From Clostridium sp. (GTDB lineage Bacteria; Bacillota; Clostridia; Clostridiales; Clostridiaceae): a DNA stretch of 64,000 nt. Of the stretch, positions 17,474 to 26,858 are shown piece by piece (the stretch's first letter is position 1; every line of letters starts with the position of its first letter). Below the pieces are notes generated by a model. It saw only the letters and a program-made list of their open reading frames with translations, searched no databases and had not been told where the DNA came from. The stretch is taken from positions 1 to 64,000 of the forward strand of contig NZ_JAJFUC010000047.1 of assembly GCF_021372645.1 (NCBI RefSeq), read 5' to 3'. A program made the position numbers and the translations under genes.

Positions 17474-17620
17474 ATGAGATTAATTCCAATTGAAAGTGTA
17501 AGGCATAATACTGTATTAGGTAAAGCTCTATATGATTTTGAAGGTAGAGTTTTATTGAAGGATAAGATTGTTTTAAGAGAAATGGCTATTGAAAATATAG
17601 GATTATGTATCAAGAAATAA
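17474..17620 (+). pseudogene. Truncated duplicate of the HD-GYP protein N-terminus
   Basis: A strong ribosome-binding site (GGGAGGAGTAGGT) and ATG are followed by 48 codons that mirror the first 50 residues of the downstream HD-GYP protein: MRLIPIESVRHNTVLGKALY here versus MRLVPIEYVRPNTVLGKSLY there. It then ends in ...IENIGLCIKK and a stop. The HD domain is missing. It is either a decayed tandem duplicate or a retained minidomain. Confidence 0.65.
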
Positions 17621-17624
17621 ATTT

Positions 17625-17858
17625 TTGAATGTTAATGGTAGAGTTTATAGCTTAAATCAAATTACAGATAAATATATCATCCTTGAATCTTTGAAAATAT
17701 CCAGCAACTATATAGATAAATGTAAAGAATACGAATATAGATATGTATGCAAAGATTTTAAACCCATGCATTTAGAAATAAACAATAAGTATTTTAAAGG
17801 AATATTATGTATATATGATTGGTATTTGGGATTAGAATGGGAATATTGGCAACTTTAG
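17625..17858 (+). CDS. Uncertain small ORF (77 aa) between the duplicate and the HD-GYP gene
   Basis: An open frame of 77 codons beginning MNVNGRVYSLNQITDKYIIL, with aromatic-rich ending YDWYLGLEWEYWQL. It has no ribosome-binding site of its own (the bases before it are AAATTTTTGA) and could be the degraded continuation of the preceding gene in another frame. It ends 11 bases before the HD-GYP start. I do not recognise it, and the case for a real gene is weak. Confidence 0.35.
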   Translation: MNVNGRVYSLNQITDKYIILESLKISSNYIDKCKEYEYRYVCKDFKPMHLEINNKYFKGILCIYDWYLGLEWEYWQL

Positions 17859-17869
17859 GAGGATAAGCT

Positions 17870-18979
17870 ATGAGATTGGTTCCAATTGAATATGTAAGAC
17901 CTAATACAGTACTTGGCAAATCACTATATAATATTGATGGTAGAATTTTGCTAAGAGCTGGAGTGGTTTTAAGAGAAAATACAATTGCAAAAATAAAACA
18001 AATAAATATTTTATCAATATATATAGTAGATAAATATAGTACTGAAGAAATTGAAGATATTATTAAACCAGAATTGAGGCAAAAGGCAATTATAACTATA
18101 AAAGAATCCTTTTCCAATATAGGAAGACTTAATACTACAAATCAAGTAAGGGAGAAGGAAAGCGATTATACATGGCAAGAGCAAAGTTATTTTTATAATA
18201 TAGGCAAAATGGCAGTAGATTTGATAAATGATATATTAAATCATAAAGACGTAATGCTTGCGCTAGTGGATATAAGAAGTATGGATAACTATTTGTATTC
18301 TCATTCAGTAAATGTTGCAGTAATATCTCTTACAATAGGTATCGCATTTAAATTGCCAAAGAAGAAATTAGAGGCTCTTTGTATAGGAGCTTTAATTCAT
18401 GATATTGGGAAATCATTACTCCCAAAAGAAGTTTTATATAAACAGAATAAACTAAATGAGGAAGAACAAGAAATAATGAAACAGCATCCAAGGCTTGGAT
18501 ATAAATATTTGTCAAGTACGTACAATATAAATAGTTTGAGCAAATTAATAGTTCTTCAACATCATGAAAGACCAGATGGAAAAGGATATCCAGATGAATT
18601 AAATGTAGATAATATTCTTGATTTAAGTCATATTGTAAGTATTGCCGATGCGTATGATAATTTATCAACAGATTTGCCAGAAAAAAGAGCAATGTTTCCA
18701 AGTGATGTTTTAGAATATTTAATGTCACATGCAGGAACAATGTTTGATTATAATATTGTTAATGCTTTTTGCAAAATAGTAATTCCATTTCCAAAAGGAA
18801 CTATTGTAGAAATTAGTACTGAAGAGGTTGCTATAGTTGAAGAAACAACACCAGGGTTTCCATTAAGACCAACTGTAAAGATAATTGAAAGTCCAAGAAT
18901 AAGTAGAGTAGGTATAAAAGTTGATTTGATCAAAGAAATTTCGATAGTTATTACTAAAGTCAAATATGAAGCACTGTAA
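17870..18979 (+). CDS. HD-GYP domain protein (putative cyclic-di-GMP phosphodiesterase)
   Basis: 369 residues. An N-terminal domain of about 100 residues (MRLVPIEYVRPNTVLG...) is followed by an HD-GYP domain. Its metal and active-site motifs are all present: HSVNVA (His145), IHDIGK (HD 177-178), QHPRLGYKYL (His206), QHHERPDGKGYP (230-241, with the HHE and GKGYP signature) and IVSIADAYDNL. HD-GYP proteins hydrolyse cyclic di-GMP, linking this locus to motility or sporulation signalling. The start has GGAGGATAAGCT. The preceding sequence contains a broken copy of its own N-terminus. Confidence 0.88.
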   Translation: MRLVPIEYVRPNTVLGKSLYNIDGRILLRAGVVLRENTIAKIKQINILSIYIVDKYSTEEIEDIIKPELRQKAIITIKESFSNIGRLNTTNQVREKESDYTWQEQSYFYNIGKMAVDLINDILNHKDVMLALVDIRSMDNYLYSHSVNVAVISLTIGIAFKLPKKKLEALCIGALIHDIGKSLLPKEVLYKQNKLNEEEQEIMKQHPRLGYKYLSSTYNINSLSKLIVLQHHERPDGKGYPDELNVDNILDLSHIVSIADAYDNLSTDLPEKRAMFPSDVLEYLMSHAGTMFDYNIVNAFCKIVIPFPKGTIVEISTEEVAIVEETTPGFPLRPTVKIIESPRISRVGIKVDLIKEISIVITKVKYEAL

Positions 18980-19025
18980 TAGTATGATACCAAGATGAAA
19001 TTTTGACCTTGGGTATCCATATTTA

Positions 19026-19090
19026 GAGATATTCAAAAAAATAACAAGTTAAATATACATCGCATATTTGACTTGTTATTTTATTTCATA
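19026..19090. terminator. Bidirectional terminator; short copy of the dispersed element
   Basis: AATAACAAGTTAAATAT pairs with ATATTTGACTTGTTATT around a 7-base loop, T-rich on both sides. Flanks AGATATTCAAAAA and TTTATTTCATAT match the ends of the element at 41138-41220 in the same orientation. It lies between converging genes. Confidence 0.8.
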
Positions 19091-19094
19091 TCAC

Positions 19095-20864
19095 TTATTC
19101 ACAAATGTTTATAAACTTAAAGTTAACAACATCGAATAAACCCTTATCTGTAATTTTCAAATCTGGTATTACAGGTAATGATAGAAATGATAGTGTTAGA
19201 AAGGGATTAAATTCAATACTCGGAGCTATTACCTTAATAGCAGAATGAAGATTTTCTAAATCAGATTCAATCTCAGTATATTTTCTATTAGTCATAAGGC
19301 CACCGATTTCAAGTCTAATACATGCAAGAACAGTTTCATCTTTAACAACTATTATTCCACCATGCATTTTTTCTAGTTCTTTAGCTGCAAATAACATGTC
19401 TTTATCATTTGTTCCAGCAAGTATTAAATTGTGTGAATCATGAGCAATTGTAGTTCCGATTGCACCTTCTTTAATTCCTAAGCCTTTTAATATTCCAAGA
19501 CCTATATTCCCAGAAGCATTATGTCTTTCTATGACAGAAATTTTTATTAAGTCATCTTTTGGTGAGCATTTAAAAAAATCATGTTTATTATCTTTCATTG
19601 AATCAATATGAGAAATGCTGAGTTTTAAGTGAATGCTTTCTAACTTGTTTGGAATTATTTCAATTATATTTAATTTTTTTGAATATCCATTTGAGATATT
19701 AATCTTAAAACTATCTTCAGTTAATATTGGAAGATGAATAGAATTATTACATGCATGTTTTATATGACATTCTTTTGCTGAGCCATCATTATAATTAATA
19801 AGTTTACCATTATTTACAACAAGTAGTCCTTCTTTATAAACCTTAGATATTTTAAATTCCTCCAAATTATCTAATAAAACAAAGTCAGCAATATATCCAG
19901 GAGCAATTGCACCCTTGTTATTTAACTTGTATATATTAGATGTATTAATAGTTGCCATTTGAATAGCTGTTTCAGGCTTAAAACCAGCTTTTATTGCATA
20001 AGTAATAGAACTATTAATGGAGCCATTATTTGCAATATCATCTATATGTTTATCATCAGTACAAAAACAAAATCTATTGCTATTGCTTTCATTAACTGCT
20101 GGTAATAATTCTTTCAAGTTTTTAGCAACGCTACCTTCTCTAATTAAAATGTACATACCGCGTCTAACTTTTTCAAGAGCTTCTCTTGCATTATTACATT
20201 CATGATCAGTCAAGATATTAGCACTTCTATAGGTATTTGTCATCATAGGTGTGAGACCCGCTCCATGTCCATCAATAACTTTATTATTAGTGATAGCATC
20301 ATAAATCTTATCAATCATATTTTCTTCACAATTTGATACTGCAGGATAATCCATAACTTCAGCTAAGCCTAGAACGTTATCATTTTTATAAAAATTCTTT
20401 AAGTCTTTAGCAAGTAAAGTTGCACCAGAACTTTCAAAACTAGTGCCTGGGACACAAGATGGAAGCATAAAGTATATATCAAAAGGAATTTTCTTTGATA
20501 AATCAAGCATAAAGTTTATGCCATCAATTCCCATTACGTTTGATATTTCATGGGGATCTGCAATAACGGATGTAATTCCATTTAATAAGGCAACTTTAGA
20601 GTACTCAGTAGGTGTGACTAAGCTGGATTCAATATGACAATGAGAGTCAATAAGACCAGGACAAATGTATTTATTAGTACCATCTATAATTTCCTCACCG
20701 TCGTAATCGCCAATTCCTACAATATAACCATCTTTAATACCAATGCTATTTACAAATCTATCTTTATTAAAAACATCAATTATAGTTACATTTTTAATTA
20801 CTAAATCACATTTTATACTTCTATTAGAAGCTTCAATCTTATTTTTTAATATTTGTTTATTCAA
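19095..20864 (-). CDS. ade: Adenine deaminase
   Basis: Deaminates adenine to hypoxanthine in purine salvage; an amidohydrolase-superfamily enzyme. The start is a TTG at 20864 directly after AAAGGAGGAAATTATT, giving 589 residues. The frame is open for 84 more codons upstream, but that stretch is AT-rich noncoding sequence. Key motifs are the metal-binding PGLIDSHCHIESSLVTP (about residues 66-82), ADPHEISNV, DGHGAGLTP, DHECNNAREALEKVRRGMYILIREG in short segments, FCTDDKH, and the C-terminal IAHDSHNLI typical of Ade. No purine riboswitch was recognised upstream. Confidence 0.93.
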   Translation of the reverse strand: MNKQILKNKIEASNRSIKCDLVIKNVTIIDVFNKDRFVNSIGIKDGYIVGIGDYDGEEIIDGTNKYICPGLIDSHCHIESSLVTPTEYSKVALLNGITSVIADPHEISNVMGIDGINFMLDLSKKIPFDIYFMLPSCVPGTSFESSGATLLAKDLKNFYKNDNVLGLAEVMDYPAVSNCEENMIDKIYDAITNNKVIDGHGAGLTPMMTNTYRSANILTDHECNNAREALEKVRRGMYILIREGSVAKNLKELLPAVNESNSNRFCFCTDDKHIDDIANNGSINSSITYAIKAGFKPETAIQMATINTSNIYKLNNKGAIAPGYIADFVLLDNLEEFKISKVYKEGLLVVNNGKLINYNDGSAKECHIKHACNNSIHLPILTEDSFKINISNGYSKKLNIIEIIPNKLESIHLKLSISHIDSMKDNKHDFFKCSPKDDLIKISVIERHNASGNIGLGILKGLGIKEGAIGTTIAHDSHNLILAGTNDKDMLFAAKELEKMHGGIIVVKDETVLACIRLEIGGLMTNRKYTEIESDLENLHSAIKVIAPSIEFNPFLTLSFLSLPVIPDLKITDKGLFDVVNFKFINICE

Positions 20865-21338
20865 AATAATTTCCTCCTTTTGCAAATTTTTAATTACTAC
20901 ATGTAGTATATACGGTAAAATATATTTCTTAATTATAGCAAAGTTGATTAATATTGTAAAAGCAAAAAGGATTAAATAAATATAATTTTTGTATGTAACT
21001 AAACACTTGTTATACAAATATATATTAAAAAGTATTTGAATATATTTGATAAATTTATTAAAATATATCAATAAACTTATTTTTATATTTCGTATAGGAA
21101 AAATATGATTTTGCAAGTTTAGTTATTTTCGAAAGGGATATTAGATAAGATAGTTATATAAGAAAATAAGTAGTAAATGTAACAATTTTCAGCAAGCCAA
21201 TTTAAATAAGTAATTTTGAAACAGTATGTTTAATTGTATTGATTGAATAATTAGTTTTAAATTAAAAGCTTTTTATGTGATAATAATATATAGTAAAATA
21301 TTATTAGGAGAAAAAATTTATAATTGTGTTTGCGAATA

Positions 21339-21392
21339 AATTCTTAACCTACATTATATAAGAATATTCTACAGAATATATAGTTAAGAATT
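21339..21392 (+). promoter_or_regulatory. Leader hairpin upstream of hemA
   Basis: AATTCTTAAC and GTTAAGAATT form a perfect 10-bp stem about 40 bases before the hemA start; the loop contains the self-complementary AGAATATTCT. It is not followed by a T tract, so it looks like a leader structure or operator rather than a terminator. The rest of 20865-21434 is AT-rich and unremarkable. Confidence 0.4.
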
Positions 21393-21434
21393 TTACCATA
21401 TTCAAATTTAATAAAGTGTGTGAGGTGACAATGG

Positions 21435-22640
21435 ATGATAGGTTTAATAGGTATTCGGAAAAATATTCCACTAGAAATTAGAGAGGAATTTGTAATAAAA
21501 CCTAAAAGACATAAAGAATATATGCAAGAATTACTTAAGGAAATGAAGGAAGTAGTTCTTTTAGCTACTTGTAATAGAACAGAAATTTATTTTAATGCTT
21601 CTTTTAATGAGGAAGAATTATTAAAAAAGATTTTTGATATTTTTAACTGGGATTATGAGTATAAACAATATATTTTTATAACTACGTGCCAAGATGTTTA
21701 TAGGCATTTATTTGAAGTTTGCTGTGGATTTCATTCCAAAATATTGGGAGAGGATCAAATTTTAGGGCAGGTTAAAGATGCTTATGGAGAAGCTTTAAAT
21801 ATAAAAGCAATTTCTTTAGAATTACATAGATTATTTCAAGAAGCCATAACTTGTGGAAAGAGATTTAGAAAAGAATCTAAGTTGTTTGAAATCCCAGTAT
21901 CATCTGCTTCCATAGTAGTAAATGAAGCTGTTAGCCATGGATGTACTAAATTTATGATCTTTGGATACGGAGAAGTTGGACAGCTTACTATGAAATATTT
22001 GCTTTCTCACGGAGCTAAGTTTGTTTATTTAGTTGTAAGAAATAATAAAATTAAAGATGAAATATATGATAAAAGAGTTAAGGTAATTGGTTTCGAAGAA
22101 AAGAATAAGTACATAGATGAAGTTGAATGCCTTATAGGTTGCACCTCAGCACCTCATGCAGTTGTTAAAAAAAAGGATATTAATGAAAAGGGAAATAAAC
22201 TTATAATATATGATTTATCTGTACCAAGAGATGTGGAAAAAGAAGTTGCTTTATTAGATAGAACGGAAGTATATAATATTGATACTATAAGTTACATAAA
22301 TGATAAGAATAAAAAATTACGAGAAGAAAAGATGGAAGAAAACAAATACATTATGACTAAGTATCTAAAAGAATATGAAGAGTGGCTTAAACTTAGAAGT
22401 ATTGCGCCTACAATTAAAAGCTTAAAAGCTTTAGGAATTGAAATTTCTGAAAAAAGAATTCAAACTTTTTCACATAAAAGTAATAGTGAAAAAGATATTA
22501 TTTTGGCTAATAAATTGATTGAAAGTACATCGGATTTTTACATAAATAGAGCCATTGAAGTTATTAAAGAAGAAACTTTAAAAGGATGTGGTGAAGAATG
22601 TATGAAGATAATAGAAAAGATATTTGTAATGAAGGAATAG
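21435..22640 (+). CDS. hemA: Glutamyl-tRNA reductase
   Basis: First enzyme of the C5 route to 5-aminolevulinate: it reduces Glu-tRNA to glutamate-1-semialdehyde, the HemL substrate. The 401 residues show the catalytic cysteine in LLATCNRTEIYF (about residue 46), SKILGEDQILGQVKDAY (about 97-113), the NADPH-binding FGYGEVGQL (about 177-185) and LSVPRDVE (about 260-267). The start follows GAGGTGACAATGG. The 3' end overlaps the next gene by 43 bases, and the gene heads a tetrapyrrole operon. Confidence 0.95.
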   Translation: MIGLIGIRKNIPLEIREEFVIKPKRHKEYMQELLKEMKEVVLLATCNRTEIYFNASFNEEELLKKIFDIFNWDYEYKQYIFITTCQDVYRHLFEVCCGFHSKILGEDQILGQVKDAYGEALNIKAISLELHRLFQEAITCGKRFRKESKLFEIPVSSASIVVNEAVSHGCTKFMIFGYGEVGQLTMKYLLSHGAKFVYLVVRNNKIKDEIYDKRVKVIGFEEKNKYIDEVECLIGCTSAPHAVVKKKDINEKGNKLIIYDLSVPRDVEKEVALLDRTEVYNIDTISYINDKNKKLREEKMEENKYIMTKYLKEYEEWLKLRSIAPTIKSLKALGIEISEKRIQTFSHKSNSEKDIILANKLIESTSDFYINRAIEVIKEETLKGCGEECMKIIEKIFVMKE

Positions 22641-23275
22641 ACTATTCTTATATTTCATTAATATCTAGTAAACTTAGAGTTGGAATAATTGGTGGAGGGA
22701 AAGCTGGTTCAATAAAAACTAAGCATTTTGTAAATAATAAATGCTATGTTGAAGTATTATCACATACTTTTAGTGAAGAAATAATTGAACTTTCAAAAAC
22801 TTCAATGGAAAGACTCAAACTGATAAATGAAGAATTTAGTTATGAATTTTTAAGCGATAAGCACCTTATAATTATTGCATTAGATGATGATATTTTAAAA
22901 GATAAAGTTAAAAAATATTGTGATGAAAATTATAAAATATACATAGATTCATCTAATTTCATAGATGGAATGGGAGTGATTCCAATTCAAAGAAATACAG
23001 AAAACATATCTTTTGCATTAAATACTAAGTATGGCAATCCTAAAGGTGCAGTTTTAGTTTCTAATAAAGTAAAAAATATTTTAGAAGAATATGATAATTT
23101 TATTGGATTTATAGGGAAAATAAGAACTAGGGCAAAAGAATTTCCAAGATATAAGAATGAAATACTTAAATTTATTGTAACTGATGATTTTAAGAAGTTT
23201 TTTGATGAAAATAAAAGTGAAAGTGCATTAAGAATTAATTTTTCAAAAGAAATTGTAGATTATTTACTTAAATAA
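22598..23275 (+). CDS. Precorrin-2 dehydrogenase-like protein (siroheme synthase N-terminal family)
   Basis: 225 residues with an NAD-binding motif VGIIGGGKAGSIKTKHF at about 28-44 and the pattern IIALDDD around 95. It belongs to the SirC/Met8-type family that oxidises precorrin-2 to sirohydrochlorin; the position in a hem/cob operon supports this. The dehydrogenase motif is somewhat unusual (GGGKAG), and the C-terminal half is short for a bifunctional Met8-type ferrochelatase. It starts inside the end of hemA (43-base overlap), so its translation is likely coupled to hemA. Confidence 0.78.
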   Translation: MYEDNRKDICNEGIDYSYISLISSKLRVGIIGGGKAGSIKTKHFVNNKCYVEVLSHTFSEEIIELSKTSMERLKLINEEFSYEFLSDKHLIIIALDDDILKDKVKKYCDENYKIYIDSSNFIDGMGVIPIQRNTENISFALNTKYGNPKGAVLVSNKVKNILEEYDNFIGFIGKIRTRAKEFPRYKNEILKFIVTDDFKKFFDENKSESALRINFSKEIVDYLLK

Positions 23276-23352
23276 ATTAATATAATAGATATTTTTAGAG
23301 CATAAGTAGTAAATATATTTTAAATAGAAAAGTGTGGAGGTAACATTAGTTA

Positions 23353-24228
23353 ATGAATAATTTAGTCATAGCAACAAGAAAGAGTAAATTAGCTCAAACA
23401 CAAACAGAAATAATAATTAAAAGTTTAAAAGATAAATTTAATATAGATAGTGAAAAGTTACTTATAGTCACAGAAGGGGATAGAAATTTAGAGGTCTCTT
23501 TAGCTAAAATTGGTGGAAAAGGACTATTTGTTAAAGATATAGAAATTGCACTTTTAGATAAAAAGGCAGATGGTGCAGTTCATAGTATGAAGGATGTTCC
23601 TTATGAGTTAAATGATGAATTTGAAATTGCTGCTATAACTGAAAGAGAAGATATAAGAGATGTTTTTGTTTCAAAGGATAAAATACCATTTAAAGAACTT
23701 AGAAAAGGAGCAATAATTGGAACAAGTAGTATAAGACGCGCATGTGAGCTTAAATTACTTAGGGATGATTTAGAGATAGTTTCAATTAGAGGAAATGTTC
23801 AAACTAGATTGGAAAAAATGAAGCAACAGAATTTAGATGGGATTATATTAGCAGCTGCAGGGTTAAAAAGGTTAAATGAAGAAAATTTAATAACTGAATA
23901 TTTTAATCCAAAAGAATTCTTGCCAGCAGTTGCTCAAGGGGCACTTGGCATTGAGTGTTTAAAAAGTAGTGAAGCTAAAGAGTATTTTAAAAAATTAGAA
24001 GATTCAAATGCAAAATTAACAGTAGAAGCTGAAAGAAGTTTTATGAAAAAATTAAATGGTGATTGCCATAGTCTCATTGGAGCATATTCAGAAATTCAAG
24101 GAAATGATTTATATATGATTGGAATATATGATGTTTGCGGAAGAATAGTTAAGAAAGATATTTTAGGAAGTAAATATGAAAATATTGAGCTTGGAAGAAG
24201 ATTAGCTGAAAAAATATTAAATTATTAA
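23353..24228 (+). CDS. hemC: Hydroxymethylbilane synthase (porphobilinogen deaminase)
   Basis: Polymerises four porphobilinogens into hydroxymethylbilane. The 291-residue length is typical. Marks: [13 protein letters not shown] at residues 7-19, GDRNLE and KGLFVKDIE, the substrate-binding [12 protein letters not shown] (about 76-87), [33 protein letters not shown], and the cofactor-anchoring cysteine in [12 protein letters not shown] (about 234-245). The start is preceded by GTGGAGGTAACATTAGTTA. Confidence 0.95.
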   Translation: MNNLVIATRKSKLAQTQTEIIIKSLKDKFNIDSEKLLIVTEGDRNLEVSLAKIGGKGLFVKDIEIALLDKKADGAVHSMKDVPYELNDEFEIAAITEREDIRDVFVSKDKIPFKELRKGAIIGTSSIRRACELKLLRDDLEIVSIRGNVQTRLEKMKQQNLDGIILAAAGLKRLNEENLITEYFNPKEFLPAVAQGALGIECLKSSEAKEYFKKLEDSNAKLTVEAERSFMKKLNGDCHSLIGAYSEIQGNDLYMIGIYDVCGRIVKKDILGSKYENIELGRRLAEKILNY

Positions 24229-24246
24229 AATTAGGAGAAGTATAAT

Positions 24247-25707
24247 ATGAGTAAAGTATATATAATAGGAACAGGTCCTGGTGATGAAGAATTATTGACA
24301 TTAAAGGCTGTTAGAGTTCTAAAAGAATGTACAGCAGTATTATATGATAGATTAGTTTCAAATAATGTACTAAATTATTTGAATGAAAATTGTGAAATTT
24401 ATTATTGTGGTAAAGAGCCTGGAGCTCATTCTAAGACTCAAGATGAAATTAATGAACTTATAGTTAGTCTTGCAAAAGAAGGTCATATAGTTGGAAGAAT
24501 TAAAGGCGGAGATCCTTATGTTTTTGGAAGAGGCGGAGAAGAAGTATTGGCTGTAGCTAATGAAAATATTCCTTTTGAAGTAATTCCCGGAGTAACATCT
24601 CCTATTGCAGTTTTAAATTATGCAGGAATTCCAATAACTCATAGGGGCATAGCTCAAAGTTTTCATGTTATAACAGGTAAATCTGCACAAGATTTGAATG
24701 TAAATTTTAAAGCTTTAGCTATGGAAGAAGGAACATTAGTTTTTATGATGGGTTTAAGCAATTTAGATAATATCGTTAGACAGCTTGGAGCTAATGGAAA
24801 AGACTTATCTACACCATGTGGAGTTGTAATGAGGGGAACTTCAGCTAAACAAAAAAAAGTAATAGGAACCTTAGATAATATTTCACAAAAAGTAAAGGAT
24901 GCAAAGCTACAATCACCATGTATAATTGTGGTTGGAGAAGTTGTAAACTTAAATGAAAATTTAAGTTGGTTTGAAAATAAACCTTTGTTTGGAAAGAATA
25001 TATGTATTACAAGATCTAAAAAACAGTCAGAGAATTTAAAAAATAAATTAGTACAATTAGGTGCAGAGGTTACAAGTTTTAATTCCATAGAAATAAAAAG
25101 TAGTTCAAATAATTTAGAAAATTATATAAATAAATTAGAAGATTATGATCATATGGTATTTACTTCAGTAAATAGTGTAGAAACATTTTTTGATTATCTA
25201 ATTGAAAAAGACTATGATATAAGAAGAATAAAAGCAAAAATTTCTGCTATTGGCGATGCAACAGCAAAAGCCTTAAAGCAAAGGAGCATTGCATGTTTTG
25301 CAAAAGCAAAAGAATTTGTTGGAGAAGGTTTAATAAGTATATTAAAAACTCATTTAAAAGAAAATGAAAAACTACTTTTGCCATGCTCAGAAAAAAGCAG
25401 AGCATATATATACGAAGAACTTTTAAAGACTGGTGTACATGTAGATAAAGTATTTATATATGATACAGTTTGTGGAAGTGTAGCAAATAAAAGAGCTTTT
25501 GATGAAGTTGATATAGTATTTTTCACAAGTCCATCAACAGTTAGAAATATGGTAGACATGTTAGGTGTAGAGGAAATTAAAAAGAAAAAAGTTATAGCGA
25601 TAGGACCAAAAACAAATGAATCATTAGAAGAATTAGGGATAAAAGCAAGTGTGTGCAAAGAACATTCAGAAGATGGATTTTTGAATGAAATAAAAACTTT
25701 ATTATAA
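24247..25707 (+). CDS. cobA-hemD: Fused uroporphyrinogen-III C-methyltransferase / uroporphyrinogen-III synthase
   Basis: 486 residues in two enzymes. Residues 1 to about 240 form the SAM-dependent methyltransferase (SUMT): YIIGTGPGDEELLTLKA (residues 5-21), GGDPYVFGRGGEE (about 88-100), VIPGVTSPIA, ITHRG and VMMGL-type segments. It converts uroporphyrinogen III to precorrin-2. Residues from about 245 form HemD (ITRSKKQSENLKNKL, FTSVNSVETFFDYL, FFTSPSTVRNMVDML), which cyclises hydroxymethylbilane to uroporphyrinogen III. This order of fusion is known in clostridia and channels flow toward siroheme and cobalamin. Confidence 0.93.
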   Translation: MSKVYIIGTGPGDEELLTLKAVRVLKECTAVLYDRLVSNNVLNYLNENCEIYYCGKEPGAHSKTQDEINELIVSLAKEGHIVGRIKGGDPYVFGRGGEEVLAVANENIPFEVIPGVTSPIAVLNYAGIPITHRGIAQSFHVITGKSAQDLNVNFKALAMEEGTLVFMMGLSNLDNIVRQLGANGKDLSTPCGVVMRGTSAKQKKVIGTLDNISQKVKDAKLQSPCIIVVGEVVNLNENLSWFENKPLFGKNICITRSKKQSENLKNKLVQLGAEVTSFNSIEIKSSSNNLENYINKLEDYDHMVFTSVNSVETFFDYLIEKDYDIRRIKAKISAIGDATAKALKQRSIACFAKAKEFVGEGLISILKTHLKENEKLLLPCSEKSRAYIYEELLKTGVHVDKVFIYDTVCGSVANKRAFDEVDIVFFTSPSTVRNMVDMLGVEEIKKKKVIAIGPKTNESLEELGIKASVCKEHSEDGFLNEIKTLL

Positions 25708-25774
25708 TACAAGAAATAGGTTTAGAAATAAAAAGTAATAATTAAGTATAGATAATAAAAAGGAGACTTAAGAG

Positions 25775-26740
25775 ATGATTAAAAGAGGTAGAAGACTTAG
25801 AGCTAATTCTGCCATTCGTGATATGGTTAGAGAAACAACTTTAAGTTCAAAGGATTTTATTTATCCTATTTTTGTTGTAGAGGGGGAAAATATAAAAAAA
25901 GAAATTTCTTCATTAGATGGGAATTATCATTTTTCTATTGATAGATTATATGAGGTGATTAAGGAAGTTCAAGAAGCAGATATTGCAGGAATATTGCTTT
26001 TTGGAGTACCAGAACAGAAGGATGAATGTGGTTCAGAGGCATATAATGACAATGGAATTGTTCAGCAAGCTATAAGAGAAATAAAAAAAATAGATAAAGA
26101 TTTACTTGTTATTACAGATGTTTGCATGTGTGAATATACTTCCCATGGTCATTGTGGAATAATTCATGGCTGTGATGTAGATAATGATGAAACTCTTGAA
26201 TATCTATGTAAAATTTCTGTATCTCATGCAAAGGCTGGTGCAGATATAATTGCACCTTCAGACATGATGGATGGAAGAATTTCCTACATAAGAAATTCCT
26301 TAGATGAGAACGGATTTAAAAATATTAGCATAATGAGTTATTCTGCAAAATATTGTTCGGCATTTTATGGACCATTTAGAGAAGCAGCAGGTTCTATGCC
26401 TCAATTTGGGGATAGAAAAACTTATCAGATGGATCCAGCAAACAGAATAGAAGCTCTTCGAGAAACACAAATGGATATAGAAGAAGGCGCAGATATTGTT
26501 ATGGTGAAACCTGCCCTTGCTTATTTAGATATTATTAGAGATTGCAAAGAAAACTTTAATATGCCTCTTGCAGCTTATAATGTAAGTGGAGAATATGCAA
26601 TGGTTAAAGCTGCAGGAAAGCTTGGATTAATAGATGAAGAAAAAGTAATGATGGAAACATTAACTTCTATTAAAAGAGCAGGCGCAGATATTATTATTAC
26701 GTATCATGCTTTAGAGGCAGCAAAAGTTCTAAAAAGATAA
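25775..26740 (+). CDS. hemB: Delta-aminolevulinic acid dehydratase (porphobilinogen synthase)
   Basis: Condenses two 5-aminolevulinates to porphobilinogen. 321 residues. The zinc-type metal site [14 protein letters not shown] lies at about residues 115-128. The two Schiff-base lysines are in [21 protein letters not shown] (split here: [11 protein letters not shown] and [10 protein letters not shown], about 190-210) and [11 protein letters not shown] (about 245-255). The C-terminal YNVSGEYAM is also diagnostic. The start follows AAAAAGGAGACTTAAGAG. Confidence 0.95.
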   Translation: MIKRGRRLRANSAIRDMVRETTLSSKDFIYPIFVVEGENIKKEISSLDGNYHFSIDRLYEVIKEVQEADIAGILLFGVPEQKDECGSEAYNDNGIVQQAIREIKKIDKDLLVITDVCMCEYTSHGHCGIIHGCDVDNDETLEYLCKISVSHAKAGADIIAPSDMMDGRISYIRNSLDENGFKNISIMSYSAKYCSAFYGPFREAAGSMPQFGDRKTYQMDPANRIEALRETQMDIEEGADIVMVKPALAYLDIIRDCKENFNMPLAAYNVSGEYAMVKAAGKLGLIDEEKVMMETLTSIKRAGADIIITYHALEAAKVLKR

Positions 26741-26858
26741 GCGCTTTAGAATATAAGAACATAACTTCTTAAGAATATTAGAAATTAGGAAGTTCAGAAT
26801 CTTAAAATTTTAGAATTTTGGGATTTACTTGTAAAATGCGAGTGGGGGAGGAATTGTA

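Noticed and set aside
20865..21116. N-terminal extension of adenine deaminase by 84 codons
   Set aside because: The stretch is AT-rich with noncoding composition and no ribosome-binding site, while the TTG at 20864 has a near-perfect one and gives the normal protein length.
21300..21360. Short leader peptide (GTG start near 21327) before hemA
   Set aside because: Only 11 codons, with a poorly spaced ribosome-binding site and no codon bias that would suggest attenuation.
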